Assembly: GCF_017368455.1 (NCBI RefSeq)
Contig: NZ_JAFNJU010000001.1
Span: forward strand, 529,629 to 593,628
From: Proteiniclasticum aestuarii
Lineage (GTDB): Bacteria > Bacillota > Clostridia > Clostridiales > Clostridiaceae
DNA length: 64,000 nucleotides
Direction: 5' to 3'
The notes beneath the pieces were generated by a model. The model saw only the letters and a program-made list of their open reading frames with translations, was not told where the DNA came from and did not search any database. Shown here in pieces: positions 62,656 through 64,000 of this stretch. A program made the translations under genes and the position numbers. The stretch's first letter is position 1, and the number at the start of each line of letters is the position of its first letter.

Positions 62656-63633
62656 ATGGATTTAGCAAACTATTCAAGAGAACAGCTCATTGAACTGATC
62701 GAGGAGCTTACGCTTCTCAATGAAACACTTCTGGAAGAGAAAAGAAATGATGACAGACTGGACTTCGCCTGGACAGGCAATCTGGGACACTGGTACTACA
62801 ACGTCAAAGCCAACAAAGTGGTCTTCAACCCCTTAAAGGTGGAAGCGCTGGGCTATACCATGGAAGAACTGCCAGATGAAGTGCCCTACCAGTTCTTCAC
62901 GGAAAAACTGCATCCGGAGGACTACGAAAAAACCATGGATGCCATGAAGAAGAACATGATGGGACTCACCCCTGTCTATGAATGCGAATACCGGATCCAG
63001 GCCAAGGATGGCTCCTGGAAATGGTTTTATGATCGTGGGCAAGTGACCAGAAGAGATGCAAGCGGGTATCCCCTGTTTGTGGCCGGTATCGTCTTTGACA
63101 TCACGGAAAGAAAAATGGAAATGGCAGAGCTGGAAATGGAAAACAGAATGCTTGCAGTGGAATCCATGACCGATGCCCTGACGGGCATCAGAAATCGAGG
63201 TGCCATCTTGGATGAGCTGGAAAGCCGCATGGAGAAGGCATCCATCTACAAGTCTCCGCTGTCCATCGTCATGTTCGACATCGACCACTTTAAACCCATC
63301 AATGATACCAAAGGCCATGTCTTCGGAGATCAGGTACTGAAAGAAGTGGCGAAAATCATCAACAATGAAATCCGAGGTCTGGATACCCTGGGTCGCTATG
63401 GCGGAGAGGAGTTTCTGCTTATACTTCCGAATACCTCAAGAAAAAGCGCACTTCAGGTGGCAGAGCGCATACGCAGGAAAGTGGCAGAAGAGGCTTTCTC
63501 GAATGATATCCAGGTCACCATCAGTGGTGGCGCAGCAGAGTATAAAGACCAGGAGATGCTTGATTTAATCGACAACGCTGACAAGAACCTCTATGCATCA
63601 AAACAGAACGGAAGAAACAGAATCACAGGCTGA
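62656..63633 (+). CDS. PAS-domain diguanylate cyclase
   Basis: The enzyme makes cyclic di-GMP from two GTP. A short coiled coil (about 5-32) leads to a PAS domain with its PAC motif (ECEYRIQAKDGSWKWFYDRGQVTRRDASGYPLFVAGIVFDITERK), then a GGDEF domain with intact active site GGEEF and SIVMFDIDHFKPINDTKGH. The inhibitory site RGLD lies five residues before GGEEF, so product inhibition is expected. There is no EAL domain or membrane segment. ATG 62656 follows GCGGAGG. Confidence 0.94.
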   Translation: MDLANYSREQLIELIEELTLLNETLLEEKRNDDRLDFAWTGNLGHWYYNVKANKVVFNPLKVEALGYTMEELPDEVPYQFFTEKLHPEDYEKTMDAMKKNMMGLTPVYECEYRIQAKDGSWKWFYDRGQVTRRDASGYPLFVAGIVFDITERKMEMAELEMENRMLAVESMTDALTGIRNRGAILDELESRMEKASIYKSPLSIVMFDIDHFKPINDTKGHVFGDQVLKEVAKIINNEIRGLDTLGRYGGEEFLLILPNTSRKSALQVAERIRRKVAEEAFSNDIQVTISGGAAEYKDQEMLDLIDNADKNLYASKQNGRNRITG

Positions 63634-63880
63634 CGAATCTTCTCCGTTGGAGCAGTTTGCGGTTTCTCATTTCGGAATACATGCTCTGAGTCAGGTCCCT
63701 GATGATGTAATAAGCCTGTGCTAGGTGATTCACATCATCCATCTTATGTCTATCTGGTTCTTTGGATCCCTGATCAGAAGACAGCCTCGGAAATCAATGT
63801 AGCACTGAAGATTCTCCAGGAGAAACATCAGCCTATCGAGTAGAAAAATCTGAATCTGATCCCTATGAATGAAAATCAAA
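63634..63880. other. Gap without a supported gene
   Basis: I see no plausible start and ribosome site here. A minus-strand open frame (DVNHLAQAYYIIRDLTQSMYSEMRNRK) ends at about 63631 after an upstream stop and could be a gene remnant. Confidence 0.4.
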
Positions 63881-64000
63881 ACCGCCGGCTTAGCCGGCGG
63901 TTTCCACTGACCCTATAAGGGTCTTTCACCAGCTGCACCCGTGAGGGTGCATGAAAGCGGCCGCCAACCGCACTACTTACTCAACTGCTGCTAAAGCAGC
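63881..64000. other. Hairpin-rich segment, possible end of a mobile element continuing past the window
   Basis: Four perfect hairpins follow closely: ACCGCCGGC/GCCGGCGGT (63881-63901), GACCCT/AGGGTC near 63907-63921, TGCACCC/GGGTGCA near 63935-63952, and GCTGCT/AGCAGC at the edge. The layout resembles right ends of IS200/IS605-type elements with their structured RNA, but no transposase is in view. It could also be a terminator plus unrelated RNA structure. Confidence 0.4.

Noticed and set aside
63631..63753. Short minus-strand open frame beginning MDDVNHLAQAYY
   Set aside because: It has no ribosome site, an in-frame stop just upstream and overlaps the diguanylate cyclase end; at most a remnant.
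1..64000. CRISPR array, rRNA or tRNA genes, prophage
   Set aside because: No repeated spacer units, rRNA core sequences, complete tRNA cloverleaf or phage structural genes were seen.

Overview
The window looks like a chromosomal stretch of a low-to-moderate G+C anaerobic Clostridia (Firmicutes/Bacillota). The support is Gram-positive style genes (veg beside ispE, a DUF1934/YwiB gene beside pyrG, a GlpP antiterminator, a glmS ribozyme), strong AGGAGG-type ribosome sites with frequent TTG/GTG starts, an anaerobic GlpABC-like glycerol-3-phosphate dehydrogenase set, and an H2-sensing [FeFe]-hydrogenase operon. I cannot name the species. No rRNA, tRNA or CRISPR array was seen.

Layout. 1-3437: rho (cut by the left edge), pyrG and a DUF1934 gene, all minus. 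3640-4791: a glycolipid-type glycosyltransferase. 4817-6710: a complete group II intron with its maturase, inserted directly behind the ispE terminator. 6771-9766: ispE, veg, then a Gx-transporter/NusG-domain-II pair divergent from an FMN-binding lipoprotein, which resembles part of an extracellular flavin electron-transfer locus. 9808-16941: class B penicillin-binding protein, a two-component system, a membrane protein carrying a decayed exonuclease fold, and acylphosphatase. 17065-21031: CDGSH protein, glmS with its ribozyme, a MATE transporter. 21251-27175: the glp region (glpP, two GlpA-like oxidoreductases, one GlpB-like, one DUF1667), with an antitermination site and a second promoter with a cre-like site. 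27362-30475: three-gene sensory hydrogenase operon. 30783-34707: MscS channel and a dihydroxyacetone/tetrulose kinase operon with two sugar-phosphate isomerases. 34886-41640: pepF, GNAT, cytochrome-b5-like lipoprotein, Gfo/Idh/MocA dehydrogenase, nitroreductase, lipoprotein. 41769-44357: TetR regulator divergent from a flavinylated fumarate/urocanate-reductase-like lipoprotein. 44451-50839: proC, smpB, degV, GNAT, ECF sigma/anti-sigma pair, DUF1846. 51077-53265: a nucleotidyltransferase behind a long structured leader, and an exported protein. 53333-58830: second glycolipid glycosyltransferase, AraC regulator, second MATE, a small protein behind an attenuator-like leader, Nudix, TetR. 59000-62423: TetR-MMPL operon with a clear operator. 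62656-63633: PAS-GGDEF diguanylate cyclase. 63880-64000: a run of hairpins that may be the end of a mobile element continuing past the window.

Themes. Extracytoplasmic redox chemistry recurs: two proteins with the S-G-A-T flavinylation motif, a b5-like lipoprotein, and the NusG-II/Gx pair. RNA-level control is also prominent: glmS ribozyme, GlpP site, and two leaders (51112-51351 and 57323-57421) that look like attenuators but match no class I recognise. The two unassigned leaders, the pseudo-exonuclease membrane protein, the flavin module and two possible small RNAs are the best candidates for something undescribed.
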